DNA from: AC-9 sp051984395
GTDB taxonomy: Bacteria; Actinomycetota; Acidimicrobiia; Acidimicrobiales; AC-9
Direction of reading: 5' to 3'
NCBI GenBank assembly: GCA_051984395.1
Contig: JBPYEZ010000020.1
Coordinates: 1 to 16,986 of the forward strand
Length of the DNA stretch: 16,986 nucleotides
Shown: positions 7,368-14,865 of the stretch, in pieces
How the letters are laid out: each line of letters begins with the position of its first letter
Position numbering within the stretch: the first letter of the stretch is position 1
Notes under the pieces: model-generated
Databases searched by the model: none
Told to the model about the DNA's origin: nothing
The model's input: only the letters and a program-made list of their open reading frames with translations
Program-made: the position numbers and the translations under genes

Positions 7368-9215
7368 CTATGGTGAGCTCGAGGTGCCGGGGGGTTGCCC
7401 GGACCCGCAGTACTCGCGGTAGGCGGCACGGGGATCGGGCGGGATGCGAAGGCTCGTCTGTGAGAACGAGCGGCCGAGGTTGCCGAGGAACGTCCCCGCC
7501 GTCAGCGGCCGCGTGGATGTCTGCAGCAGGCTGCTGATGTCCCGGCACCCGAGGGCGGCGCGGGCCCACGCCACCTCCTCGTCGAAGGCAGGACCGGTTG
7601 TCGGTGGGAGGGTCGAGCCGATGTACTTGCCGGGCGGGAAATCGACCGCGTCGACGTTCGTGCCGGGCTGGATGAACCGAGCCACCAGCCAGGGGACCGG
7701 TATCGGCTTCTCGTGGCCGGGGATGGGGCCCCGCGACAGGTTGGCGAACCCCGCGGGCCGGCACACCGGATCGGTGACCGGGCATCTCGACACGATCGGT
7801 TGGAGCTGCAGGTGCGACGTGAACGGATCGGCGAGGCCGAGCATGTCGATCGTCTGTACCTTCGGCCCGAAGGCGTAGCTGGCGATGCCGATGCCGAACG
7901 AGGCGACCTCGGGGTCCGGCACGCCGCGGGCGAGCGGGTACGGCAGGCGGCGCCCGTTGTAGTAGAAGCCCTCGCCGGTGAACCACGAGCGGTAGGGGCT
8001 GCCGGGTTGCCACCCGAACTCGTTCACCGTCACCGCGTGTTGGACATTCGATCCGAAGACACCGAACGTGACGCCGGGTGGGCGCAGGGCGAGCCCGCAC
8101 CACAGCGCCCAGGGGACGACCAGTAGCGCGCCGAGAGTCCGTCGTCGAAGCGGGACCACGGCGACCGGTATGCAGAGGGCGAAGAGCGACGGCAGGAGCA
8201 GCCGGGCGTGCAGGTAGTCACCGCCAACCCGGACGAGGTAGAGAGCGGCGAGCATCGCACCGACGACGAATGCGCCCATGACGAGCAGAGCGCGCCGTTC
8301 GCCGTGGCGTCGCAGGCTGCGCACCGCCGGCGCGTACGCGGCGGTGGCGAGGATCAACGCCGGGATCCAGAGCCAGTAGGGGCTCAGGCTCGAGCGGAAG
8401 TACTCCCACCCGGCTCCCCATCGCGCCCGTCCCGCCTCCTTCGCCAACGCCACGTTGGGAACGAGACTGGCGTAGTAGCCCATGCGAAAGATCTCGTAGG
8501 CCAGAGGGAGCGCAACCAGGGCGACGACGAAGCGCAGGCGGTCCTTCCAGCTCTGGCGGCGCCAGCCCGCCCCCAGCACGACAGCCACGAAGACCAGTGT
8601 GAACAGGACCAGCTCGGGCCGGATCAGCCAGCTGAGGCCGAGGATTGCCGCGCCCCACCACGGGATCGTCCCCCCGTCGCGAGCCCACCGGGCGAGGACC
8701 CACAGGGACGCGCCTTCCCACAGGAAGACCAGGCCCATCTCCAACCCGCTGGTGGCGAAGTACCACACGGGCATCAGGCCCAGCAGCACGACCGCCCCGG
8801 CGGGAACGAGCAGCTCACCCGGACGGCGGTCCCGAACGAGGATGGCGGCACCGGCGATAGCGAGGGCCAGGCCGGCCACCGTGCAGGCGATGCCCAGCAC
8901 CACCGCCGTCCACTCCATGGGTATGGGCAGGATCACGTGACCGACGACGAGCATGAAGAGCCAGATCGGGCTGGTGAACGCCTCGACCCGTTGTCCGGCG
9001 TTGAAGACCGGGCCGTTGCCCGCCATGATCTGCTGCACGACGTGCAGGTTGATGAACCCGTCGTCCTCCATCCACCGGTGCCCCCAGGCCTGGACGCCGA
9101 GGATCACGACGGGGGCGGCGAGCAGCGCCCACTGGGCCCACGGCCGAAGGCCCAGCAGCCGCCGGCTGCGTCCCGCCGGCGCCGGCGCCGGTGCCGTGTC
9201 GACGGTGGACGTCAC
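7368..9215 (-). CDS. AftB-like membrane arabinofuranosyltransferase homologue (GT-C)
   Basis: The protein has 615 residues from GTG 9215, which forms a GTGA overlap with the stop of the upstream gene. A GTG nine codons earlier (9242) is possible but less economical. It matches, as I recall the sequence, Mycobacterium tuberculosis AftB (Rv3805c) along its length: MEDDGFINL at 49-57, GNGPVFN at 66-72, RVEAFTS at 76-82, FATSGLE at 153-159, IRPE at 198-201, YEIFRMGYY at 240-248, PNVALAKEA at 253-261, GGDYLHAR at 331-338, then a soluble C-terminal domain of about 230 residues with IDMLGLADP. AftB adds terminal beta-1,2-arabinofuranose to arabinan outside the cell using decaprenyl-phosphoryl-arabinose; D51-D52 correspond to its catalytic acidic pair. 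The C-terminal domain has several cysteines, as expected for an extracytoplasmic fold. The acceptor here need not be arabinogalactan. The spermidine-synthase-like gene follows after 18 bp. Confidence 0.8.
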   Translation of the reverse strand: MTSTVDTAPAPAPAGRSRRLLGLRPWAQWALLAAPVVILGVQAWGHRWMEDDGFINLHVVQQIMAGNGPVFNAGQRVEAFTSPIWLFMLVVGHVILPIPMEWTAVVLGIACTVAGLALAIAGAAILVRDRRPGELLVPAGAVVLLGLMPVWYFATSGLEMGLVFLWEGASLWVLARWARDGGTIPWWGAAILGLSWLIRPELVLFTLVFVAVVLGAGWRRQSWKDRLRFVVALVALPLAYEIFRMGYYASLVPNVALAKEAGRARWGAGWEYFRSSLSPYWLWIPALILATAAYAPAVRSLRRHGERRALLVMGAFVVGAMLAALYLVRVGGDYLHARLLLPSLFALCIPVAVVPLRRRTLGALLVVPWALWCGLALRPPGVTFGVFGSNVQHAVTVNEFGWQPGSPYRSWFTGEGFYYNGRRLPYPLARGVPDPEVASFGIGIASYAFGPKVQTIDMLGLADPFTSHLQLQPIVSRCPVTDPVCRPAGFANLSRGPIPGHEKPIPVPWLVARFIQPGTNVDAVDFPPGKYIGSTLPPTTGPAFDEEVAWARAALGCRDISSLLQTSTRPLTAGTFLGNLGRSFSQTSLRIPPDPRAAYREYCGSGQPPGTSSSP

Positions 9216-10951
9216 GGGCGCTGCCCAGGCTGAGGCGACCACACGATCTGGGCGACGTCGTACGGAGGCGAGGGCCCGACGGCCGGGAAGGAGGCCACCG
9301 TCCGGGTCGTGGCTCCGGGGTCGAGCTGTTGGAGCCGGCGGCGGACGAGCTTGATGGCGAGCGACACGTCCGCCAGGTAGGTGATGTGGCGCCGCTGGAC
9401 GTACCGGGCGAGACCGACGCCGTCGTCGTGCAGGGCAGCGGTGGCGGGGTTCACCACCCCGTCGAGGTTGACGACCGTGACCCGGCTCCCGGCGAAGTAG
9501 CTGATGGCACCGCTGTTCCAGCCGGCGACGACGCTGCCGGGAGGCGGCACGAGCATCGCCTGGCCGGCGACCTCACGGTACCCGGTGGCGGCGTCGTAGA
9601 AGTGGGCGCTCCCCAGCTTGACCTGCGGCACGGGGCGCACGGTCAGGTCGTAGGCGTCAGCCTGGCCGGCGGCGACGAGCGGGACGGCGAGCAGCGCCGC
9701 CAGGCCGACCAGCGCTGCCGGTCGCCAGCGCGTGGCGCTGGAGGCGACCCGGCCCACCACGACTGCCACGATCAGCGCGGCGACGAGCGACACCGGCGCC
9801 AGGTAGCGCGTGAAGTAGAACGTCACTCCGAACCATGCGTAGAACACCAGCAGGCCAGCGGCAAAGGCGGGAAGGCTGGCGGCGAGGGCCCACACGCCAG
9901 GTCCCGAGGATGTGCCCGGCGCTTCCGCTCTCCGGCGGCGGAGCCAGAGCGCGGCGACAGCCAGCAGGACCACGACGAGCAACCAGAAGACGAGCGAACC
10001 GACCGTCGTGTGCGCGATCAGTCGCGACCGCAGCCAGTCCCAGGGCTGAAAGGGTCCGCCGCTGACGGCGCCGGCGGCGAGCGACATCGTGATGGCCGAG
10101 AAGGACTTGAAGGGAAGCAGTTGATGGGCGGCAGCCCCACTGGTCGGAAGGGGCGTGCCGAAGGTCAGCGTGCACCACACCCACCACGGGGCGAGGACCA
10201 CGGCGCCGGCGATGGCGCCTGGCACGAGTGGTCGCCGTGGTCCGCGCCAGAGCTGGATCACGACGAGCAGCGCCACCAGCAACAGGCCGTCCGTGCGGGC
10301 CAGCACGGTCAGCCCGGCGACGGCTCCGACCACCGCCCACCGCAGGGCGGTCTGTCGGTCGTTCCCCCATATCCACACGGCGACGAGGCCGACCTCGCAG
10401 AACATGGCAAGAGACGTCTCGAGACCACCGAGCGACATGGCGACACCAACGGGCGAGAGCGCCCAGAGGCCGGCGGCGACGACGGCGGCGACCTTTCCCG
10501 CCAGTCGGTAGGCGATCCACCCCAGCACCACGATGGTCGCGGCGTCGACCACCACGAGCAGGGCGAGGTCGACTCGAAGGCCGGTGTCGGCGCTGTTGGT
10601 GATCCAGAAGACGGGCGTCAGCATGAAGCCGAGCAGGGTTTGGAACCCGCTGGTGAGGGTGCTGCCGTCGACCGTCGGACCGTGGCCGTGCGCCATCGAG
10701 CGGGCGATGGTCAACGTGTAGTAGGTGTCGTCGGGTATGAAGAGCCGGTCGACGATCTCGAGGGGCCGGAGCAGCACCGCCACGCGCAGCAACAAGCCGG
10801 CGACGCTCAACCCGGCGACGGCGAGCACCGTCGGGCTCGGCAACGCCACCCGGAGGCGACGACGATCGCCCCGCGTCGTTGGTGACACCGCTGGGGCGGG
10901 ACGTCCCCCGGGCGTTCGCAGGAGCGAGCTACCCGCCTCTCGGGTGGTCAT
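9212..10951 (-). CDS. GT-C family membrane glycosyltransferase
   Basis: The protein has 579 residues: a basic cytoplasmic N-terminus (about 35), roughly 11 hydrophobic segments, and a soluble C-terminal domain of about 150 residues. The first extracytoplasmic loop carries the GT-C acidic pair in IPDDTYY (D74-D75), followed by GHGPTVDG and LTSGFQ; GGLETS lies at 175-180 and ARTDG at 218-222. The order of these elements parallels the AftB-like protein encoded next (DD, GNGP, TS, SGLE, RPE), so the two look like distant paralogues. By family it would transfer a sugar from a polyprenyl phosphate donor outside the membrane; the sugar is unknown. ATG 10951 has GTCGAGGTCCG just upstream, with GAGG as a fair Shine-Dalgarno. 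Its TGA shares bases with the GTG of the AftB-like gene (GTGA), implying translational coupling. The acyltransferase gene ends 46 bp upstream. Confidence 0.75.
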   Translation of the reverse strand: MTTREAGSSLLRTPGGRPAPAVSPTTRGDRRRLRVALPSPTVLAVAGLSVAGLLLRVAVLLRPLEIVDRLFIPDDTYYTLTIARSMAHGHGPTVDGSTLTSGFQTLLGFMLTPVFWITNSADTGLRVDLALLVVVDAATIVVLGWIAYRLAGKVAAVVAAGLWALSPVGVAMSLGGLETSLAMFCEVGLVAVWIWGNDRQTALRWAVVGAVAGLTVLARTDGLLLVALLVVIQLWRGPRRPLVPGAIAGAVVLAPWWVWCTLTFGTPLPTSGAAAHQLLPFKSFSAITMSLAAGAVSGGPFQPWDWLRSRLIAHTTVGSLVFWLLVVVLLAVAALWLRRRRAEAPGTSSGPGVWALAASLPAFAAGLLVFYAWFGVTFYFTRYLAPVSLVAALIVAVVVGRVASSATRWRPAALVGLAALLAVPLVAAGQADAYDLTVRPVPQVKLGSAHFYDAATGYREVAGQAMLVPPPGSVVAGWNSGAISYFAGSRVTVVNLDGVVNPATAALHDDGVGLARYVQRRHITYLADVSLAIKLVRRRLQQLDPGATTRTVASFPAVGPSPPYDVAQIVWSPQPGQRP

Positions 10952-11014
10952 CGGACCTCGACCCTAGCCTCCGGCTCCCGGCACGAACCGACCGGCCTCA
11001 GGGGTGGTCATCGG
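10942..11014. repeat. 13-bp direct repeat at the acyltransferase/GT-C junction
   Basis: GGGTGGTCATCGG occurs at 10942-10954 and again at 11002-11014, exactly 60 bp apart. Read on the minus strand, the second copy lies in the final codons of the acyltransferase gene and the first spans the start codon of the GT-C gene. Confidence 0.7.
10964..11011 (-). other. Short leader-like ORF resembling the start of the next gene
   Basis: On the minus strand, ATG at 11011 opens a 15-codon frame (MTTPEAGRFVPGAGG) ending in TAG at 10964, 12 bp before the ATG of the GT-C gene at 10951. Its first codons are nearly identical to that gene's (MTTREAG...): from CCG before each ATG, 21 of 24 bases match. It overlaps the last codons of the acyltransferase gene in another frame. 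No good Shine-Dalgarno precedes it, so translation is doubtful. It may be a remnant of a small local duplication, an upstream coupling ORF, or chance. Confidence 0.2.
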
Positions 11015-13706
11015 GACAGGATCCAGGTGGGTCGTTGTAGGTGTGGTTCTTCGTCCACGAGCCCGCCCACCAACCGTCGGCGGGAGGTGGCAGCTGGAGC
11101 ACCGGCGTCAGCTGGTCGACCACCGCCTGGCCGAGGCGGGCGGCTCCGGTCGGGCACACGTGGAAGTTGTCGACCTTGCGGGCCCGCGACAACGTGCCTC
11201 CCGGTGCGGGCAGCCAGGCCGAGTACTGCCCGTTGAGCTCCAGCGAGCTGGCCGTCGGCAGGTACAGGTAGTGGCCCGGCCACAGGGGCGCGACGGAGGC
11301 CATGACCGAGTTCCATGCCTGCGCGCCGGTCGCCGCGTCCGCCAGCGCGCGGGCTTGCGCCGCGGGGTCGACCGAGGACGTGACGGGGCGCGAACGAGGA
11401 AACTGCATCATGGCCACGCCGTCAACCCCGGTGCCGGGGGCCAGGAACAGGCCGACGGCCTGGGCGACGAGACGGCCGTAGCCGACCGGGTCGAGGTGCG
11501 CCGGCCAGCCGTCCCAGCTCCACATGCCGATCACGAGCTCGGGCCGGTACTGCTGGACGAAGCGGGGCCAGTCCGTCTTCCACCCGGTCGTCATGGCGAG
11601 GCCCCAGTACTTCTTGGCGTCGTTGAAGACGACCTGCACCACACCCGTGGCCTGCAGGGCGGCGGTGATGCCCGGCGACGAGTCCTGCATGACGCTGTCG
11701 CCGACAATCAGCACCCGCAGCGGGTCCGCCGGAGACAGGACCCGGCCGGGCGGGAGCTTCAGGACCGGGTTGCCGATCATGGCCAGCTCGGTGTCGAGGT
11801 TGTCGGCGAGCCGGTCGGTCGCAGCCGGGGTGAGATGGGCGCCATCGGTGAGATCGCCAGGAGCCACCTCGGACGCGAGGTCATAGAGCGTGACGTCGGA
11901 ATGGCTGGCGGCAAAGGTCCGGTAGACGGCATTGAGGGCGCCCACGCGGGCGGGATCGGCGAACGAGGCGCCCGGCTCGGCCCGAGTGGGGACGTGCGGG
12001 TACTGGGGAACCGTCGCCATCACCACGCGCGTGCCGCCGGCACTGAGGACCGACACCATCTGGCTGAGCTGGTTCTGGTAGTACGCCTGCCAGTCCGGGG
12101 TGCCGACGCGTAGCCAGTGACGGCCGACCAGATGGTCAGCGGTGTCCCCCGCGCCGAAGAGCACGAAGGCGACCTTGGGCTGCCATTGCGCCAGCTGCTG
12201 GGTCCAGCGCGTGCGCCACTGGCAGGCGGGGGCGGGGCGCTCCTGCTGCACCGGGCCATAGGTGTTCTGCGCCGTGAACCCGTCGACGATCGTGCATCCG
12301 GCCCCGGCGGCGTCGTGCACCGCCAGCCCGTGATAGCTCTGCTTCGACGTCATGTCGGCTGCGAGCGTCGAGGCGGTGGTGTCGCCCACCACGAGGGCGG
12401 ACGCGGCGCCGGGCGGGGTCCCGGTCACGACCGCGGGCGTCGCCGGTGCCGAACGGACGGGCGGAGGTGCCGCGGCCGACACGGCGGCTGGCGTGACCGT
12501 GGCGACGACGAGACCGCCGGCAGTAGCGGCCACGGCGGCGGGAACCGCGACCCACGCCCGCCACCCCTTGAGCCGGGCCCGGCGGATCGGCCGCTCCACC
12601 AGGAAGTAGCTCGTGGTCGCCAGGGCGAGCATGGTCGCCACCTGCGCCCCGCGGAGGGGCCAGCCCGACACCCCGGTGTTGGCTGCCGTCATGAGCACGA
12701 TCACCGGCCAGTGCCACAGGTACAGCCCGTAGGAGATGATCCCGATGGCGCGCACGGGTCGGAGCGAGAAGACCGCGCCGAGTGGTCCCGAACGGGCCTG
12801 GCTGATGCTGGCGATCACCACCGCCGTGACGATGCCGACCCCGAACAGACCGCCGTCCCACATCCATCCGGGAGGCCCGGCGGCGCTGACACAGAAGTAG
12901 ACGAGCAATGCCATGGCCACGAGGCCGGCGCCGTGGAGAACCCGGCGGCCGGCCACCGTCGGCTTCGACCTGCCCGCCATCAGCACGGCGAGGGCTGCCC
13001 CCACGAGCAGCTCGAAGGCCCGGGTGTCGGTGCCGTAGTAGATGCGGCTGGGGTCGGTGCCGGGGTGGTACAGCAAACCCATCAGCACGGCGGAGCCCGC
13101 CGCCATCACCATGATGGTGCCGGTCAGCGCGCGCCGTGATCCTCTGGTCACCCGCAGAAGGACGACGAGGATCAGCGGCCACAACAGGTAGAACTGCTCC
13201 TCGATGGCCAGTGACCAGGTGTGCTTGAGCGGCGAGGGAGCCGAGAACTGTGCGAAGTAGGACTGGTGGCCGAAGATGAGGTGCCAGTTGGCGCTGTAGA
13301 AGAGAGTGGTCAGCGAGTCCAGCCGCAGGCTGGACCGATCGAGACCGGGCCCGCCGAGCCCGGCGTACAGGGCCAGGGCGGCCAGCATCAGCAGCAGCGC
13401 GGGCAGCAGGCGCCGCGCCCGTCGGGCCCAGAAGGCCCGGAACGCGATACCGCCCGTGCGGCTCCGCTCGTCGACCAGCAGGCCGGTGATGAGGAACCCG
13501 GAGAGGACGAAGAACACGTCGACACCCAGGTAGCCACCGCCCGCTCTGGTCAGATCGAGGTGGTAGGCGATGACCGCCGTCACCGCGAACGCCCGCAACC
13601 CGTCGAGGGCGGGCATGTACCGCTGGGTGCCGGCGGTCCCCTGCTGCCCGGTGGGCCGTGACCGTCGGCGGGTGGTCCGCGGCGACTGTTCGTAGGTGAT
13701 GGCCAT
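10998..13706 (-). CDS. Acyltransferase-3 (OafA-like) membrane protein with two tandem SGNH domains
   Basis: The 902-residue protein has an N-terminal acyltransferase-3 domain with about ten helices: RYMPALDGLRAFAV at 29-42, the conserved H49, GVDVFFVLSG at 61-70, HTWSLAIEEQFY at 162-173 and SYFLVERPIRR at 366-376. A helix near 388-410 and an Ala/Pro-rich linker lead to two SGNH-hydrolase-like domains outside the membrane. Domain 1 (about 435-640) has GDTTAS at 441-446 in place of the GDS nucleophile motif and FGAGDTAD (517-524) without the usual Asn, yet keeps DGAH (D621, H624). Domain 2 (about 664-870) has an intact GDS (S671) and DNFH (D846, H849). Known OafA-type proteins move acetyl or other acyl groups across the membrane onto surface glycans, normally with one SGNH domain. 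ATG 13706 lacks a clear Shine-Dalgarno. The GT-C gene follows after 46 bp. Confidence 0.88.
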   Translation of the reverse strand: MAITYEQSPRTTRRRSRPTGQQGTAGTQRYMPALDGLRAFAVTAVIAYHLDLTRAGGGYLGVDVFFVLSGFLITGLLVDERSRTGGIAFRAFWARRARRLLPALLLMLAALALYAGLGGPGLDRSSLRLDSLTTLFYSANWHLIFGHQSYFAQFSAPSPLKHTWSLAIEEQFYLLWPLILVVLLRVTRGSRRALTGTIMVMAAGSAVLMGLLYHPGTDPSRIYYGTDTRAFELLVGAALAVLMAGRSKPTVAGRRVLHGAGLVAMALLVYFCVSAAGPPGWMWDGGLFGVGIVTAVVIASISQARSGPLGAVFSLRPVRAIGIISYGLYLWHWPVIVLMTAANTGVSGWPLRGAQVATMLALATTSYFLVERPIRRARLKGWRAWVAVPAAVAATAGGLVVATVTPAAVSAAAPPPVRSAPATPAVVTGTPPGAASALVVGDTTASTLAADMTSKQSYHGLAVHDAAGAGCTIVDGFTAQNTYGPVQQERPAPACQWRTRWTQQLAQWQPKVAFVLFGAGDTADHLVGRHWLRVGTPDWQAYYQNQLSQMVSVLSAGGTRVVMATVPQYPHVPTRAEPGASFADPARVGALNAVYRTFAASHSDVTLYDLASEVAPGDLTDGAHLTPAATDRLADNLDTELAMIGNPVLKLPPGRVLSPADPLRVLIVGDSVMQDSSPGITAALQATGVVQVVFNDAKKYWGLAMTTGWKTDWPRFVQQYRPELVIGMWSWDGWPAHLDPVGYGRLVAQAVGLFLAPGTGVDGVAMMQFPRSRPVTSSVDPAAQARALADAATGAQAWNSVMASVAPLWPGHYLYLPTASSLELNGQYSAWLPAPGGTLSRARKVDNFHVCPTGAARLGQAVVDQLTPVLQLPPPADGWWAGSWTKNHTYNDPPGSCPDDHP

Positions 13707-13716
13707 GCTCAGCTGC

Positions 13717-13735
13717 GGGGGTCCCTCAGGCCCCC
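13717..13735 (-). promoter_or_regulatory. Hairpin in the leader of the acyltransferase gene
   Basis: GGGGG at 13717-13721 pairs with CCCCC at 13731-13735, with an inner CC/GG pairing and a one-base bulge, around a CTCA loop. In the message this hairpin lies 11-29 nt before the ATG at 13706 and could influence ribosome access. There is no T-tract, so it does not look like an intrinsic terminator. Confidence 0.3.
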
Positions 13736-13851
13736 GACGGACGGGTCACTCGAGCCGCTGAAATCTCCTCAACCGACAACCGTTGACACCCCCCTCGTTG
13801 CCCCGAGACGAGGCGGCAGAAGGTCGGACGGCCGCGCTCTCGGTCGCCGAC

Positions 13852-13885
13852 ATTGTACGGGCCGCTCCCCGCCTCCGAAGGTCAA
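13852..13885 (-). promoter_or_regulatory. Possible promoter for the acyltransferase gene
   Basis: Reading on the minus strand in the 175-bp gap between the GT2 and acyltransferase genes, TACAAT (13857-13852) fits a TANNNT -10 element. TTGACC (13885-13880) upstream resembles a -35, but the spacing is 22 bp, longer than the usual 16-18, so only the -10 is taken seriously. It would give a leader of about 140 nt. The rest of the gap (13707-13851) holds the hairpin described separately and no gene that I can support. Confidence 0.3.
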
Positions 13886-14865
13886 CCAGCAGGCGGGCCG
13901 GGGCGGGGCGAGGCGGGGCGGCGAGGCGGGGTACGACCTGACCGGCCAGAACGGTCCATGGCATCCGGGTCGCGCCCGTCGGATCGTCCCGGCAGCCCGT
14001 CCGCTCCACCCGGCGCGCCCGTGGACGTCGTCGCGTCGGTCGGCGCCCGACCGTCGTCGAGCGCAGCACCGCCGACCTCGCGGTCCGGGGGACCGCGCCG
14101 TCCCGGCGGCAACGTGCCTCGCGGAGCCGTTCCTGCTCGCGACCCCCTCAGATCCGCCCAGATCGGCGAGTAGCGCACGATGCAGTACAGGGCCTTGAGC
14201 CCGTCCCTCCAATCGATCTTCTTGCCCTGGGCGTAGGTCCTTCCCGAGTACGACACGCCGACCTCGTAGATGCGCCACTCTCCCCCGGCCACCTTGGCCG
14301 TGATCTCCGCCTCGAACCCGAAGCGGTCCTCCCGCAGCTCCACCGCCTCGAGAACCTCACGCCGGAACGCCTTGTAACAGGTCTCCATGTCGGTGAGGTT
14401 CAGGTTGGTCGACATGTTCGACAGCGTGGTGAGGAACCGGTTGCCCACGCTGTGCCAGAAGTACAGGACCCGATGTGGCTGGGCGGTGTGAAACCGGGAG
14501 CCGTACACCACGTCCGCCTTGTCATCGAGGAGTGGAGCCAGCAGGGCGCCGTAGTCCGCCGGGTCGTACTCGAGGTCGGCGTCCTGCACCACGACCAGGG
14601 GACCGCGAGCCAGGGCGAAGCCCCGTCGCAGTGCCGCGCCCTTGCCCCGGTTGACCGATTGCTCGACGACGACCACCCTCGGGTCCGAGACGGCGCGCAG
14701 TGCCTCGAGGGTGCGGTCGGTCGAGCCGTCGTCCACGGCGATGAGCTCGCGCGTGTACGGGGACGCGAGCACCCGCCCGATGACGCGACCCACCGTCGCT
14801 TCCTCGTTGAAGCAGGCCATCACCACCGACAGGCAGGCCTGCTCGTTGGTTGCATCTCCGCTCAC
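13882..14865 (-). CDS. Family 2 glycosyltransferase, polyprenyl-phosphate-sugar synthase-like (DPM1 type)
   Basis: The protein has 327 residues. The GT2 domain (about 10-240) shows VVMACFNEEATV at 14-25, VDDGSTD at 44-50, NRGKGAALRRG at 72-82, the metal/donor-binding QDADLEYDP at 94-102, DMETCYKAFRR at 159-169, RFGFEAEITAKV at 181-192 and SYSGRTYAQGKKI at 205-217. These match DPM1-like bacterial enzymes that load a hexose from an NDP-sugar onto polyprenyl phosphate on the cytoplasmic side, the donor type used by GT-C enzymes. No C-terminal membrane helices are present. Residues about 243-327 form a Pro/Gly/Arg/Asp-rich tail, unusual for the family. GTG 14865 is chosen because it has GGAGG 7 nt upstream and makes a GTGA overlap with the upstream stop; earlier in-frame starts would run far into the preceding gene. 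Confidence 0.88.
   Translation of the reverse strand: MSGDATNEQACLSVVMACFNEEATVGRVIGRVLASPYTRELIAVDDGSTDRTLEALRAVSDPRVVVVEQSVNRGKGAALRRGFALARGPLVVVQDADLEYDPADYGALLAPLLDDKADVVYGSRFHTAQPHRVLYFWHSVGNRFLTTLSNMSTNLNLTDMETCYKAFRREVLEAVELREDRFGFEAEITAKVAGGEWRIYEVGVSYSGRTYAQGKKIDWRDGLKALYCIVRYSPIWADLRGSRAGTAPRGTLPPGRRGPPDREVGGAALDDGRAPTDATTSTGAPGGADGLPGRSDGRDPDAMDRSGRSGRTPPRRPASPRPGPPAG
13895..13931 (+). repeat. G-tract cluster (putative G-quadruplex) with an 11-bp direct repeat
   Basis: On the + strand, runs of G lie at 13895-13897, 13900-13903, 13905-13908 and 13915-13918 with loops of 2, 1 and 6 nt, a canonical G-quadruplex pattern; a fifth run is at 13928-13931. GCGAGGCGGGG is repeated at 13908-13918 and 13921-13931. 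This lies in the last codons of the GT2 gene, where the + strand is the transcription template. Confidence 0.55.

Noticed and set aside
5049..7376. Long open frame on the + strand (775 codons)
   Set aside because: It is antisense to the spermidine-synthase-like gene, has a Glu/Arg/Gln/Gly-rich composition without hydrophobic pattern or motifs, and is an expected by-product of very high GC codon use.
9191..10885. Open + strand frame of 564 codons opposite the GT-C gene
   Set aside because: It is an antisense shadow, rich in Gly/Asp/Arg/His, with no motif.
13783..13788. TTGACA on the + strand as a -35 element
   Set aside because: There is no gene on the + strand downstream and no suitably spaced -10; it points into the 3' end of the GT2 gene.
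13793..13813. Inverted repeat CCTCGT/ACGAGG as a terminator after the GT2 gene
   Set aside because: The stem has only 6 bp with a 9-nt loop, competes with a CTCG/CGAG pairing inside it, and has no T-tract on either strand.
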